DNA from: Larus michahellis
Taxonomy: Eukaryota; Chordata; Aves; Charadriiformes; Laridae
Length of the DNA: 64,000 nt
Assembly: GCF_964199755.1 (NCBI RefSeq)
Contig: NC_133898.1
Coordinates: forward strand, 31,003,985-31,067,984
Direction of reading: 5' to 3'
The notes beneath the pieces are model-generated. The model was given only the letters and a program-made list of their open reading frames with translations, did not search any database and was not told where the DNA came from. How positions within the stretch are numbered: the first letter of the stretch is position 1; each line of letters opens with the position of its first letter. Below, piece by piece: positions 14,001 through 28,500 of the stretch. The position numbers and the translations under genes are program-made.

Positions 14001-16444
14001 ACAAAAAAGGATTTTTAAGAAACACCGTCACCCCCTTAAAGGTATGGTGAAGATACCAAAAGGAAAGGGGTTTGTTTCAAATTTGTTTCCTCAAGATGAG
14101 CAATTACTTATCATTGGTGCATTCTTATGAAAAAGTTGCAAAAAAACTCGCCATGCCAAGAGTGCATGCCGTCAAGTAAAAAAAAGTTAAAATACTGTAT
14201 TTGCTACCATCTTTTCTTACTCCATTTGTGTCAGAATTTGACCTTTTTTTAAAAAGGGTTGAACAATTAAAAAAAAACCCCCACAAACCAACAATAAAAA
14301 CAAGCCTCAGATGTACATATTCCATTTCTAAAATTGACTCAGAGTGTCCACAAGAATGCATTAGGTTGAGCCGCCTTTCCGAAAGCCGCATTATTGTCAG
14401 GAAAATGCATTTATAAGATGAGCTTTTAAGTAACCCATTTGGAGCCAGCAGTTGCCCCAGCAAGCGGAGCATTGGCATCCATGAATGTGCATCCAGGATG
14501 GGCCAAACTCTGACCTCAGCGCTTGCCATCTCCTGGTAACTCACTGTCTTGGGAGCCACTCTTGGACAAACCACTTTGCAGGGCTGTGAATCGCACCAGG
14601 GAATTGTTTAAAATAAGATTAAAAAAGCAGCAAAGGAGAAGTTTTAAATAACCAAATCCTCTCACCATCTCACTGCAATTCTGCTATCAAGTGGGCTGAC
14701 ACCCGAGGCTGGGAACATCACAGCACAGGGGCAGGAGGAAGCACCTTGGGAACAGAAACTCCTTTACATCGGTACAGAGACAGGCTCCCTCCATCTCCAA
14801 ACCTGCCCGAACCACTAGCACGCCTTCCGAGGCAGGATTTCTAGCTTATGAGGCTCCCTATTAAAAGCCAGTAAGATTTTGCCAGGGCAGAAAAATCTCA
14901 CGCGCAAGCTCCCTAAGAGAAATCACGCATCAGCTTTGTGCCTGCATCTCGGGGCACTGGCTGAAGGCATTTACGTGCTACTTTGGAAATAACCGTTATA
15001 ATTAGTAATCAATATTAAAAGTGTAACATTTCACATTTCAAAGTATGCTTGTCTTAGGAACAAACTCAGGTAGCTGATATAAAAATTATAAGGGTCTCAG
15101 ACTACAATTTGTCCCCACCCCCACCAAGGCACTTTGCTATTAATTTCAGTGGGGGCAGAAAAATCCCTGCATAGTTAAGGCTCTGGCACAAAACTCTTGC
15201 AGCTTCTTTAAACAGTAGCTGCACCGCATCGTGTCATCTCCCTAAGCAGCTATCCCACTTTAGCTTCCTCAGAGGTCAGCGATTCATCTCTGCTAAGTAC
15301 ATCCGGTGTAGAAAGAAAATTCCTTAATCCTATTTTGTGTGCTTGTTTTCATACGCACAGCCGCAATTCTCCTACACGGAGCCCAGGCCATACAAGAAAA
15401 ATCCTTGTTGGCCCCTACTGCTGCCTCTGCTGTACAGGGGACAGATGTTCACAAGGAGAACGTTGCTGCGGCTGGCTCTTAATTTTACATACCTCTGCCA
15501 CAGCACACATTAACACAAATCACTACTTGAAAAGCAAAGCAAGAAACTGCATGGGTTTGCACGTCTACTAAATTATTTCAGGACTTCAGTTACTACCTGA
15601 CAAATACAGGAAGGAAGAATATGATAAAAAATTGGCTAAAATTATGTGCCTGTGCATTTACTCAAGGAGTTTATTTCACTTTGGCATATTTACTTAAGCC
15701 TCCCAGACAAGAATTCCCTCGAAGCTTATCACAGGATGGACGTTTCCTTCTTGCGTTTGGGCTCACCTGCCCCCCTGCTACATGAGACCACAGGTATTTG
15801 CAACTGCTCCACCTGGTTTTGTGCTCCACAGTGCTGCTTTGGTGATCGCGGGGCTAGGCAGGCCCGGGCTCTGCTGCCTGCCAACTTCAACTCTGTCTTC
15901 CTTTGGAAAAAGCTCATCCCTGGTAAAAGTGACCGGCCAGAGCAGCTGTTGTAAACAGGAGGCAGAGATATTTACATCACTCCGGGGAAAAAAACCCCAG
16001 AGCTCCTACTCAAGCACATTCATTGATTCTCATACTCACAACTGTCAGGTTGTAGTAAGTTCAACGCTCATTCAACAATACTTTTGTGCCGAAGGGCCTT
16101 CGCCTGCACCTCCCTTACAGAAGCTTGCAGAACAGTGCCCGCATTGATATTTGGGCACATTTTTTCCCCTAGATTAAAGGGAAAAGTTGCCTTTGATCAA
16201 AGGTGACTTTGCTGCACCTGAAAATGAAGTGAAGCAATCCAACCAGAAGTTATTTATCACAGCATCAGTCTTTACTGACCAGTGGGTTTTTCAATATACA
16301 AAAAGAATAGTTCTGGGTTCATTTTGTTTCTATAAGAAGCAGCCTGCAAGCCCTGCTTTCTTGAACGACATCCTTTGTTTCTTGTCAGACAGAGTGCTGA
16401 AATGAACAATTTCAACAGAGTATTTAGTAAAAGGGAGTAGAAAG
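8011..16444. other. Gene-free interval downstream of UTP25
   Basis: No exon, RNA gene or clear repeat recognised. Two longish minus-strand open frames (8064-8615 and 14125-14574) have no family resemblance and no convincing splice context. A short (TAC)n run lies at 8202-8216. Blocks near 8.70-8.88 kb and 14.30-14.60 kb have the low-repeat, motif-rich look of conserved non-coding sequence, but conservation cannot be judged from one sequence. Confidence 0.5.
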
Positions 16445-16450
16445 TTTAAT
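16445..16450 (-). terminator. Putative UTP25 poly(A) signal (ATTAAA)
   Basis: On the minus strand ATTAAA occurs about 80 bases after the UTP25 stop codon and is followed by T-rich and GT-rich sequence. It is the common variant hexamer; I saw no AATAAA closer to the stop. A very short 3' UTR is inferred. Confidence 0.4.
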
Positions 16451-16530
16451 ACTTTTTTAAAAAACAACATCAAAAAGTGCATTGGGAGTAAAATCCAGGT
16501 CCATCCAGTCGTCTAAATCTGCAACATCAC

Positions 16531-19500
16531 TTATTCATTTTCTCCCGTAACAAAGAGGTGCACATCTTTCTTGGACTGTAGCATTTGAGCTGTGCGATCT
16601 ATGCCAACCACCGCAGCCAATTTCTGAGCATCATACTTGGAGTAGAGCACAGTACAGGTCCAAGTAGCATCCGCTCCGTTGTCTGTGGCCTTCATCATAT
16701 TACAAATCTCACTGTAGAAGTGGGAGTAGGTTGGTAACTCATAGAAAATGAGGTTCCTGATGCCTTTTATCACATACCTGTAGCAGGAAAAAACCAAAAA
16801 AGTAACATTGTCGCAAATTTTTACAAAATGTGCACGTTAAAACATCAGTCCTATCTCAATTCTTCCAATTTCTGTCAACTCCAATGCGCATCAGTTGTAG
16901 CTCAACTCTACGAACCCAAAAGACTAAACACAGCCGTGGAGCTGAGCGGTGGGGGGTGTCTACCACTGCCAGGCACTGTGACTTCCTCTGAAGTACAGAC
17001 CACCTCCAGTTTCTGCAATATTCAGCCTCTTCGGCTTGGATTTTAAGCCAGTGAAGCCTGATCAGACTTGACCCTCATGAAACTTTTCATATCGCCAAAA
17101 CTTCTTCTGCTAATAGGAAAAACTGTTCCATTAGGAACTTCTAAACAGCTCCAGTCAGGACACAGCAAATTTTGCAGGTGGCCTCAGCTTGCTGTATTGC
17201 GTTATTGAACCAATTACACATCCTTTTCCAGGATTTTATGCAATTATTGTGGCGCAGACGAACACAAATAAAAGGCACAATGAATCCCATCTTGCAGGCT
17301 ATATCATCCTGTCCTGACATCAGTGGAACTTGGCAGCGCTTACCTTCCTGAATAAAGCCCTGGGCATACCAAAGTATTAGAGTCTCTGCAAGGGACTGCT
17401 GACAGCATGCAAAAAAATTTAAAGTAAACTGAAAAGCTCTTACTTCAGTCAAAGAAGTCCTCAGAGAGATCCAAGAGATTCAAAAAGCAATATAACCCGT
17501 CTATGCTTAAGGTCAGACTACACACGCAACTCAGAGGAAAACTCAGTCCACAATTCACCTTTTGTAAAAGTGGAAGCGCTCAGTCAACAATAAAAACTGC
17601 TTCTCTCCCTTGAGAAAGAACCGTCTCGCTCTGCAGACGCCACCCTTCTTAGTGTATTCACAAATGTGAGTAAAATTCAGATCCTCTTTCTTGAAGTAAT
17701 TTCGAAGACGCACATAGTCAAAATATGATGGAACATAAATGAGCGTGTGCGACATGATGGCATCGCGGTACTCAGGCAAAACTTTGTTGATGAAAAACTG
17801 AAACCTGCATTCAGAAAACAAATATGTTTTAACCAGAGTTAACGCTTGGCTTTCCAATACTGATATGACCTCAAATAGGAATATCATCAGACAGCAGACT
17901 ACAGAATATTTTGACTATGTTTTCCCCCTCTTTAATTTCGTAAGATTTCTACATGTGTAGAAGACAAAAGGCAAAAGCTTTATCAGTACTACAGTTATGG
18001 CAGAGACTCAAATTCCTTTCCCAGACTTTATTCTCCATTATCTTTGGCAAAGAGAAGTTCAGTGTTCCCTACCACCTGTGCAGAGCCTACCCTGCATCTG
18101 CAGACTAACGAAGGCATACTTCTATGGCGAAATCATATTGCGCTCTGCAGGAAACATTATGCTCAACTAAATCTGAAGTTGCAGTCATTAGGGCATAGCA
18201 AAATAAGTCTGGAACACAGAGTACCTTGTCTCTATCACAGAAGTTATATTTTCAGCTTCTAGCCTCCGAAAAACATGAGGAAGCTGGACCACAACGTGGC
18301 TAATGGAGCCACTGAGTGGTACGTTGCGGACAGCCACCTGCAAGAGGAAAGCAGGACATTTAGAGAAGCAGCGTTTCAAAGGCAGCCACACTCCAGCCAG
18401 CGTTCTGCTCCTAACTCACACCTGCACACAATGCACAAGGCTGTTCTTAAAGAAAGCACCAATAAAAAACCATACACACACCCGATCTGTGAAATATACA
18501 CGACCACTGCTTATGCTCTGACTTCCCTACATTTGAGACAGGAAAAGTAAAAACCTTTGTTGTCTCTTTCTTTCAAAGTAACAGCAGTTTGTTCTTCTTA
18601 TACAGTAGGGGGGGGTGGAACGGAGGCAGGCAAACCCTCCGTTTAACAAGAAAATAAATAAAACAAGATAACTTATGTGTGTCAAATTAAGAAAAAACCA
18701 AAATCTGATTTCTGACATGAGATGGCTACCCATGAAAGAAAAGGATCAAATTAAGTATCGCTGCAAAAAGAGTAGTTCTTCATGCCTTTGGCACTGCGTT
18801 AGAAATTGTCATGCAGCGCCATGGAGACTCAGACTGAAATACTTGGGTACTGGAAGTGATTGGCACACAGTCTTTCTACAATTGAGTTATGGAATTTTTC
18901 CATGCACTGGGTTTTCTGTTCTTCTCCCCCTCCCTTACACCAGCATGTAAAAGAAGGCTTGCAGCTCATCTGTGAACTCACCTGCCCCATGTAATTGAAG
19001 CAGTGTTTGTTGAAGATGGAGTTAATCTGGGGATCCTGAAGAGCGCTGAACAGCAGCGTCTGGCGGTAGTACTTGGACCAGTTATTGAGATTCAGCATTC
19101 GCACTCGGGAAAAGTCTACCCCGTGGGGCTCCAGAGGCAGCAGGTTAATGTGCTTCATCAGATGCTACACAGAGAGACGGAAACACATTGCTACAGACTG
19201 ACATCCCTGCACCCAGACTGCAGCGAGAAAGGGGGCAGGGATGAGCAACGCAGCACAGAATATAGAACAGCAGTGATCTCCTAAGACATGACTGTCTGGA
19301 ATTTATTGACCACAGCGAGAGTAATTTACTTGATTTCCTGCCACAGAACTGAAAGCTACCATCGCTTTAGTCATCAGTAACCTCTGCTTCCAATCTTCTC
19401 CCATGGGGCAAGTGTAATGCATTTGTTTGTATTAAAGTCAACTGGCCCAAGGTTTCTGAGCTGAAAGACCCATCCATTCAGGGAGAGTTTGGGTGCAAGC

Positions 19501-22500
19501 GAAGAAATTCACCTTGTTTTGGCCTCACTGAATAATGCCTAGGACTGGCATCGTTGCTGCCCCAAAGGGAAAAACAGGAAACCAAAAAGCGTGGGTGCTA
19601 CTGCATACTAGGCGTGATCCCAGAGCAGTATTTTCATTACATGTACAGGAAAATCTTCATACTCTTTAACTTCAGGCATGACTAATGCTTAGTATCTCTA
19701 CAGTCAGTGGAGACAGGCACCAGCTCCTATTGCTTTCTGGAGGAACCTGAATTAGGCTGTACAGATTCGTCTCACACGACTGCAATCTGACTGAGACACT
19801 GGGCAGTCAGACAGCTGGCATATTTTCTCCCAGATGTGATTAAAGGAATCATCATTATCTCCTCCTGTAAGATAATTAAAATTGTCTAAAGAAATTTCTG
19901 ATGAAATATGCCACTAAAGCACAAAATACCAAGATTTATGGAGAACAGGTGCTGAATACTACCCAAAGCCTCTAGAAAGATTATTTTTAGTATAAGGGAA
20001 ATAACAGGATGGAGGCAGGAAAAGGAACAAACATACACGTCTGGAATCAAGTAAGTAAAAAACCAGCGATACTGTTCACTGCCAGAACTAAGTTATATCA
20101 GACTAACGAAACACGGTACAACACAAAAATGAATACATACGGAAAACGCACCAGAACATGTTCCCAATTCTGCATCAGGTAAATATCTGCTTGATCAATT
20201 ATGAGAATTTCTATTGATGATAGGAAATCAAAATCTCTCTTCTTCTCCCCCTCCGCCCCAATAATAGTCCTCATACCCAGGGGAGAGGCAATGATGATAT
20301 CCGATGAGTAAAATGGTGCATACAGTCTCATACTCTTTTGAAGAATTGCAACCCCTGCCCAACAACAACCAACAACGTTTTCTTAGTTAAGGTCAATTAT
20401 CAACCATATTCTTCCAACAGGCTCTGTAACTATAACTCCCTATATTTCCTCTCTCTTAACACATACTAAAGATTATAGCTGGACAAAACCAATCTGTCTG
20501 AAATTCTTCTTTCCCTGAAAAGCGCTTACCCACCTCCATTTGACAAGCATTTGACAGATTTTCATGAAGTTCAGCGAACTCCTGCAGTAGTACTTTTTTC
20601 CCATATTTTTCATAGTCTGGACTTTTTTTTTACTGAAACACATTTTTTTGTGTGTGTGATTTTCTGCTAAAAAGGGTGATGAGAGGGCATAAGGAAAAAA
20701 AAGAAGTAGAAATTATTAACTATTCCCTAAATCCTAGACTTTGGTCTCTGCCATTAAGTACTACAGAAACTGTTACCTTCATCTGTCATGAAAGGTTCAA
20801 TGTGGACCTCTTGACTATAAGCTGCCTTTACTCACACGGCCATGAGAGTTGCTATTAGAACACAAAGGGAAAGGTTCTTCGTGTGATGATGACTAAAAGC
20901 ATAACCAGTCTTGCACCTTCCCTGGCATTGCCGCTCACACCGCATGTTCCAGTGTACATGCCAAACTAGCTTACACATCACCTCTTGTTTTAAAGAATGA
21001 AAAAGGATGGAATCAAAGGCGTTTGTTACCTGCACTGTAACTACATGGCGACATTGCTAAGACCCACAGTTTTCTGATCTTAAAAATCGAGGTAGTCTGG
21101 GCCATATTCACACCACCTGCTACAGTCTGCCCAACAAAGACGTCTCTGCAACTCCCCTCCCTCTCTGTGTGAAGCCAGCTATCACGGACACAGCTGAAAG
21201 CGCTTGCAAGTATTTCACACAGATATCAATAAGGACCCCTCCTGCTATCTATTTTAACCCAATGATAAAAATGGAAACAAAAAGGAAGGCACAATTGGTT
21301 GAATTTCCAGGAAGAAGATATCACTTGTCACAGCATATACACACTGTAACAACATCAAGTCTTTTTCCTGTTTGAAAATGCGCAAAGGTTGTTTTAGTAA
21401 GGCGTAACAAATGTGTTTTAAATTAGATCTTTGTGCAGAAGTAACAGGGTGCGAGGCACAGTAAGAAAGAATAATTATTCTGCTTCTGTGATTTGCTTCT
21501 GCAAGTAACAGCGTTGAAAGTTACTTCAAGCATTTCTTCACACCTAGTAAGTGGATCAAGCAGACTGCAGTACGGGAGAGGACTGAAAGGAAAATTATTA
21601 TGCTACTGAGAGTAAGATGCTCTCAGCCAGAGAGGTATTCACTGGGGAAGGAAGAAAGACTGAGCGGGACCTGCTTGCATCTTCCACTGTATCATTAAAT
21701 GTCTTGGGAGGCCAATTTATCTTTCAAGGGGCAATAATTTCAAAAGCCTCTGATCTGTCAAGTTAGATAAACTGCCTACTCATCATGGCAGCTCCAGGAA
21801 CCAAGCCGCTAGCTAATTCCCTGCATACTGAGTTACTAAACCAGCATGAGATTACAGTATTACGAAATAGTCAAATTCGCTGCTTGTCCAACAGTCCTAC
21901 TTGCTGGCTACCCCTTTGCTTTCATGAAAATCATAGGCAACACAGTAGAAAACTGCTTTGCTCAGTAACTGAGCTTTAATTTTGTTCCAACCGTTACTGA
22001 CTGCAAGAGACATTGTGAATAGGCTGATTAAACCTAAGAGTTTGTGGTTGGTTTTTTTTTTTTTTAATAACGTGAAAGACTTTGCTGCTTAATCAAGGCT
22101 ATCCTCTCTAAAATGAGGTGTGGGCAGTCCTGCTACAATAAAGCAATCATTGCATTTTAAGTGATTCTGAACTTGATGTGAAAGTCATGACTTTTTTATT
22201 TTCTCTTCAAGTTCTGGCAAGGCAAGAAAGATTTTTATAAAAATCCAAGTTGCCAGTGCAAAACGAGCATGAATACTACAGAGCCTAGAGTCTCACCAGA
22301 ACTTCCAGCCCTGATAGTTCCTACACATTTAGGAAAACTTGTTACTTCTCAGTTCTTTACAACCTAAAAATCATCTGTCCAGTAGGTCATTACCAATTCT
22401 GAAGTGGTCATCAATGTTGCCAGCAAAGACAGCTTCATAATCTTCGGGTCTTTTCAGGTTGGGGGGTTTCTCTTCTGGGTCAAAGCCAAACTCCCCTTTG

Positions 22501-25500
22501 AAGCGCTTTTTGTTACTTACATCTATTTTTCTCTTTTCATTCACTTCAAGAAGACTGATGAAAATATGCACAATTCGCAAAGCACATTCCCTGAAGGGCA
22601 CTATCATCAGCACCTGCGTAGATCAACAGTTACAACAGAAAAACCCATATAATACGAACACTCACAGTTAACTGCATTTTAAGTAATTTTTATTACTTAG
22701 ATCTGCCCTCGTGGTGCATCCCAACAATCAAGACAAAACAATTCTGACATGCAGCGTGGAGGGAGGATGCGCTGGGACGCAGTGCACTCATGAACAGGTA
22801 CTGGCCAGCAGCTCAGTTTGGTTCCCCATCTCACACCCAGGGTATCATTGCAGGGGAATTGAAAACTAAGCATGTTCTCCTGTTCTCCCTACTCCTCAAG
22901 CAAGCCAGAGCTCCCACACACACAGACAGGGTCAACGGCTGGCTCCTGGATGGGTGGCAATGGCCTCTGCACAGCACTCTGAAAAATAGCCAACTGGGGA
23001 TCAACACAGAAACCAAAGGCATTTGTCAGATGTGCAGCAAACACTGAAACCCAACTTTGAAGCTGTTCAACAGGTAGTTGACACCACCAGCGACAGGCTA
23101 GCCCTAGTTGGAGTCACCTGGTTATCAACTAGAAGACGCTGGGAATCCAGGGAGCCTTGGTTTGAGGCTCGCTCCATCAACTATGACGGGTGGCCTCGAC
23201 AATGGGACTGGGACTCCCTGAGGTCTCCCAGGTACAGAAAGATCCTTCCACGCAGGCAAGTCCTTACAAGTGGCTAAGGGCAAAAAAAAAATAATTCTGG
23301 GACATCCCACATTGGGTGACAGCTTACACTACCTCCACTAACACTGAAGACTGATGTGGAGGCCCCTTTCTGTACTGGTAGATTTAGAAACGGGAGCAGA
23401 AAAAGGCAACATGTCAGTCTGTAGCAATAGAGGGACAAAGAAAAAGAGAAGTCAAACTTGTGACTCGGCACAGAAACAGGCTGGCTAACAACCCTGCGCT
23501 CACTGCTTCTCACAGGGCGTTTGCCCTGGCCATGGCAAACAACTTCCAGGCACGATAAAGATGATAAAGGCACAGGAACATGTTCCCTGAGAGAGCAGCA
23601 ACAGAAATACTTCGGGATAAACTACCAGGATGTTTATATAGCCTGATGAGACAGCCAGGTGGGGATGTGGGAATCACATTAATGAAGCTCCGTTACCTTA
23701 GGTCTAGTGAGCCCCTGGTCCCTGTAGTCATCATTGTCAGGCGCTGGCTTTTGGTCCCTTCGTTTGGCATTGTTGCTGAGCACCTGGGCATTTGCCTTCA
23801 GAACATGGTTCAAGGCATGCAAGCAGTAAGCATGCTGGATTTCTTCTCCATTTGTTAAAGCATTTCTTTCTGGATAGAACAAGTCCCGGTATGTATTCAT
23901 GATACAGAAGAGCTCTCTTTGTAGCGGGGTGAAAAAGGCATCGCTTGGTTTGTTCATTGAGGACAGGTACTGTTTATTCACTTTTGGCCAAGTATATTCT
24001 AAAGGCTTGTGAAGATAAAGCTGTTTCACGTCCACTTCTTTGTCTGCTTTCAAAGTTTTATGTTTCTCCAAAGTGGAAGAAAAAGTTAGTTGGCCCAGCC
24101 TTGGCCACTGAAAAAAAACAACAAAGTCATATGTACCAAACTTAGTGCACTTAAAAGCACATCACCACAGCTAGCAGTTTGATCAAGTTCGTGAAACTTG
24201 AGAAATCTCTTTTCATAATACAAGTTGATTCCCCCCCCCCCCGCCCTCAATACACAATCTCTTGCTTAGCCTATCAGGGTAAATAACAATAAACTTGAGC
24301 TCAGCAGATCTGGATGTATTTCGCAGTGTTGTGTCTATAACTGTCCTCATTTTACAGATAAGAAAACCGAGGAAGGATGTCATTTCTGCCTAACCCAGCC
24401 AGCATATAAATGGCACAAACCAGGGACAAAATGAGAACCCTGGAGTCCGACTATGCTTACAGATCAGCTGCACTGAGGTATGTACGTTGTTTTAAGATGA
24501 AAACAAAACCCTGTTAGGGACTAAACCCTGAAGTTGTGAATCAGTTGCTAAATACAATCTTATTGGAGTCTATCTGATTTTGAGAGCAAAAGCTACCAAT
24601 GTAGTAGTGGAAAACTCTAAACTTTAAGCCTTCTGCCATGCAAGTTGTCCCTATCTATCTCCACAAAGTAGCTACACCAAGTTAAGCAAAGATACATCAT
24701 GCGTTGCTTCAGGTGGCATTGGTATTTTTGGCTACCACAATCCAAAAAGAAAAAAATAAAATAAAACTTAAAAATCACAGCTTTCTCTCTGACTGACTAA
24801 CCATTGGATATCTTCCAATGTATGTCACCCAGCATATGGCTGACCAGAATGTAAAGCAACCCTCCAAAACAAAATCACATGTGAAAAAGTTAGGAAGCAG
24901 AAGTTTGTCTAAAAATGAGTATTTTAAAAGACAATATTCTCTCTCAAGCAACGAGGTGGTTTTCTGGTACTGTAGTTCACCTATTACTTCCAGTATTAAC
25001 CATATAAGTATTAAATTCCCCTTTACCGGCTTGTAAACGTGTCCAGAGATACAGCTACCTTGTGCCGAAGTAAAGTGCATTGTAAGGATTTGTAAGACTG
25101 TGCATGGTCACCTCACAAGTTCAGCTGCAGAGCACATCCCTGGCATTATGCTACCACTCAGAAACCAGTCCTGTTTCTACCTGGTGCCAAGAGTACTAAA
25201 CCTGTGGTTTTGGGACTACTAGCAATCAAAGTCTAAAACCGTGTTTTTCAGATGTGTTGCCATATGCCTCTCTAACAGCAGACTTTAGATTTCAACTCTC
25301 GCTCAGCGCTAGGTGAAGAAGAAAACACTTCAGCAACCACAGAGTGACAAAATCTTGACGATTCCAGTGCTAACGGGTAATAACAATTATGAATCTATAT
25401 CACTTGTATTAAAAAAAAAAAAAAGTTATTTTAATCCAGGCATCTTTAGGAACTCTGGACGGCTACAGAACACTGTTACCTTGCTTTGACTTGAAGTTTT

Positions 25501-28500
25501 AGGAAGCGTAGACATTTTTTCTACTTCTTTTTCTTCAAGTTCTTTGTCCATGTGCTGTTTAAATGGATCTATTTATAACAACAACAAAAAAATATCCTGA
25601 GAACTATTGTAGCTAATACTGGAATCAAGTTTCAAGATGTATTTGCAAATGAGACGAACAGTTTCCATGCTGGCCAATGCCACAGTTAAAACTAGTTATT
25701 TCAAAGCACTTGGAGATGAGAAAAAGGATGTCAAATTCTCTCTACAAGAACAGATTTGACAGATTGCTTTAAAAAAAAAAAGAAAAAGAAGCACTTATGG
25801 AAGTACTAGAACTTTCAATCACAAAACAAATGTTGGACAGGAAAGCATTCTGTAGCAGAAAACATTGTGGCAATTTTCTGCCTTAAGCTCTGCCACATCC
25901 ATCCCTTGCAGGTGACATAGGTTGTCAACAGTAAAGACCCAAGTGAACTTACTGCCTTTCTTAATTTGTAAACATTTCTGCCCAGGGCTTTGCATCTTTG
26001 GCCAGTGATTGACATATATATATACACACATATATACCCACACACACACACAGTTTGTGATAAAGCAGAGAAAGGGAGGTTTTGGGGAAGGGTGGCAAAA
26101 ATTGCCTGAAGTGAGCAAAAGTCTGATTTATCTAATCAGCATTTCTTTTTGGAAAGGAAAGGAGAGGCAAGGAACTGTAAACTCATATTATATTCAAAGA
26201 CACTGGCATGCACAAGTCACATGCAAAGCTTATTTTGAAAACCAAGTTCTGTACACTGCTTGTAGCACAGCAGCCCTCACTGCATAAAGAAAACTAATTA
26301 GAGAACACTAGTGCTTGCCAAAGGATATCTAGCCCACGTACAAGTTATCCAGGCAAAAGTCAAGACACTTGCTAATTACAACACTGTTGAAAATATCTTC
26401 CCAGCAAGGCAAATGAAGAGGATACCATTTCATTTTACTACAGGTTCTCTCTTCAGTTGAGTTTTCCTGATTCCAGCGTTTCTCAGATAAAGTAGAGGGA
26501 ATAATGTGAAGCATTTTCAGGAATTCCAGTGACCCCAGGACCAGAAATCCATCCCCTTTCTGCTATCTTAGGTGACTAATTTTCTGTAATAGATTATAAA
26601 GCCACTTCCAAACTACAGGAACCCACTGAAAAGTAGTGCATCATTTAGAGGTTGAACAAAGCTGTTAGGATACTTAGCATGCAGTTGGAGAGCTACGGTT
26701 CTCATTAAAATGCAATGCCAACAGCCTAAGTAATATTCTCATGGTAACAAGAACGAGCTGTTTTTTCTATCACATGGCCCTTTGATGCTTCCACACATTT
26801 CATGTATCAACTAGGCTGCCTCCCAGATCTAATGTCAGCTGCTGCTCCAGGATGACAAGCCAGCATCACTAGGGATGCTACAAACATATTTCACTCTCTC
26901 AAACTATGCCATCTGATATTAAAACCACAGAGCATGAAATACGAATAGAAGCTGTGCAAGTGCCAATGTGTGGCATATCACCAAAACATCACACCCCCGT
27001 GCACACAGTTATTTGTATTATGCATGGTGGGACGACTCCAACACCGGAGCTCAGATTGCACCCATCAGCGCACTGCGGCGTTGAGATTCTGGGCTACACC
27101 CTTAAAAGATACCACGCAGATGCACCACTGGTGCCTCATGCCTTCCCGATCCGGGTGCAGTCAGACTCCTCTCCTCTGCATAACCTTCAAAATTCAGAGA
27201 GACCTAAGCATTTGTCTAAATTACTGTGGCTGCTCCAAGCTTCCCAGAATCTCACATCTAACTCCACTGGGTTGTGAAGGATGCCCTCACAGGTCAGCTT
27301 TGTGATTATCTCCTGTGCCAAGAATATCTTCCACAGTCAAGTGCTTGCAGGGCCCTTCATATTACACTAGCTTTTTCAACTACTGTTAAAGCAACAGAAC
27401 AAGATAACACTCTCCATGCACATTTCTAGTTCCTGATACTTCAAGCTTTATCGGCCATAACAGAAACTACACGCAAATCCTGGTCCACAGGGGCTACAGA
27501 AAACAAATGGTTCAGCTACATGTCTGCATTAGCGTTAAGTGTCTCTTATGTAACCATCTCACATGTGGGCAATACAATGAATAATGTAGCGGAAGAATTC
27601 AGAAGCTATATAGCATATCATTAGGGTGTTTGATAATTTACACATTTACAGACACTCCTCTAGAGGCAGATGACTAAACACAAACATACTGTGTTTTACC
27701 TTCCGAAAAGGCTTGTGAAGAATTGCTGTCTCTCTTATCTGCGTTGCAATCTCCACTCTCCTCTTCCATGAAATTGGTTTCCAAGCTAAATTCAGATTCG
27801 TGTTTCACATCAGTAAACTCCTCAATTACTTCATGACTTGGGTCACAAGAGGTATCTGCGCCATCAGCCTGCTCTTGGCCGAGCGTCTGCTCTGCTGTGT
27901 CTGTAGCTGTGAATCGTTAAAGAGAGAAAGGGGTTACGTTCTCCTGGAAAAGTTACTGTCTGTAGCTATAACTCCTGCAGCCTGGTTGTTCCCTTTGAGT
28001 TACCAATTTTTTTCTCCCAATACTCTATCCAAAAAGATAAAAGCAGGCTTTGTATTCTACAGTAAAGATGACTTTTGGCTAGTGTGCCAAATGTGACAGA
28101 ATACACAACATGCGTTTCCCCAGAGAAAATTAAAGAAATAACCTTTTTGGGAATATAAGTTTTCGTTTCCACTGACCCCAAATAACTGAAAATAATAAAA
28201 AGTTGACTCCTGTCTCACAGAATTTCTTTGCAGTCTTCATGAATGAGGATGCCTCGTCATAAAGATGGGGGTTTTCTTCCAATTTATATATTCTTTCCTC
28301 TGCTACGAGGCAAACCTTTCTATCCTCTCGGTGGCAGCAGCCAAGCCAGATGCTGTGTGAGAGAACAGCTTGCGTCTCCCATGAGTGGGTGAGAACCCCT
28401 GGTATGCTGCTCCATGTGGATTTCCCCTGTGCTGCCGCACAAACAACATCTGAGGAAGCAGCAGCGGGCTGTCTGCCGGAAAATGAGCACAGCTACCCTC

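Noticed and set aside
14125..14574. Minus-strand open frame of 149 codons
   Set aside because: No recognisable family; it includes poly-T-derived Phe runs. Could be chance in single-copy DNA.
1..16444. Search for SYT14 exons on the minus strand
   Set aside because: No segment resembling the N-terminal transmembrane exon or either C2 domain was found, so the gene is not claimed here.
26906..27305. Two overlapping plus-strand open frames inside UTP25 intron 4
   Set aside because: Antisense to an intron, His/Thr/Pro-rich and overlapping in two frames, which argues for chance.
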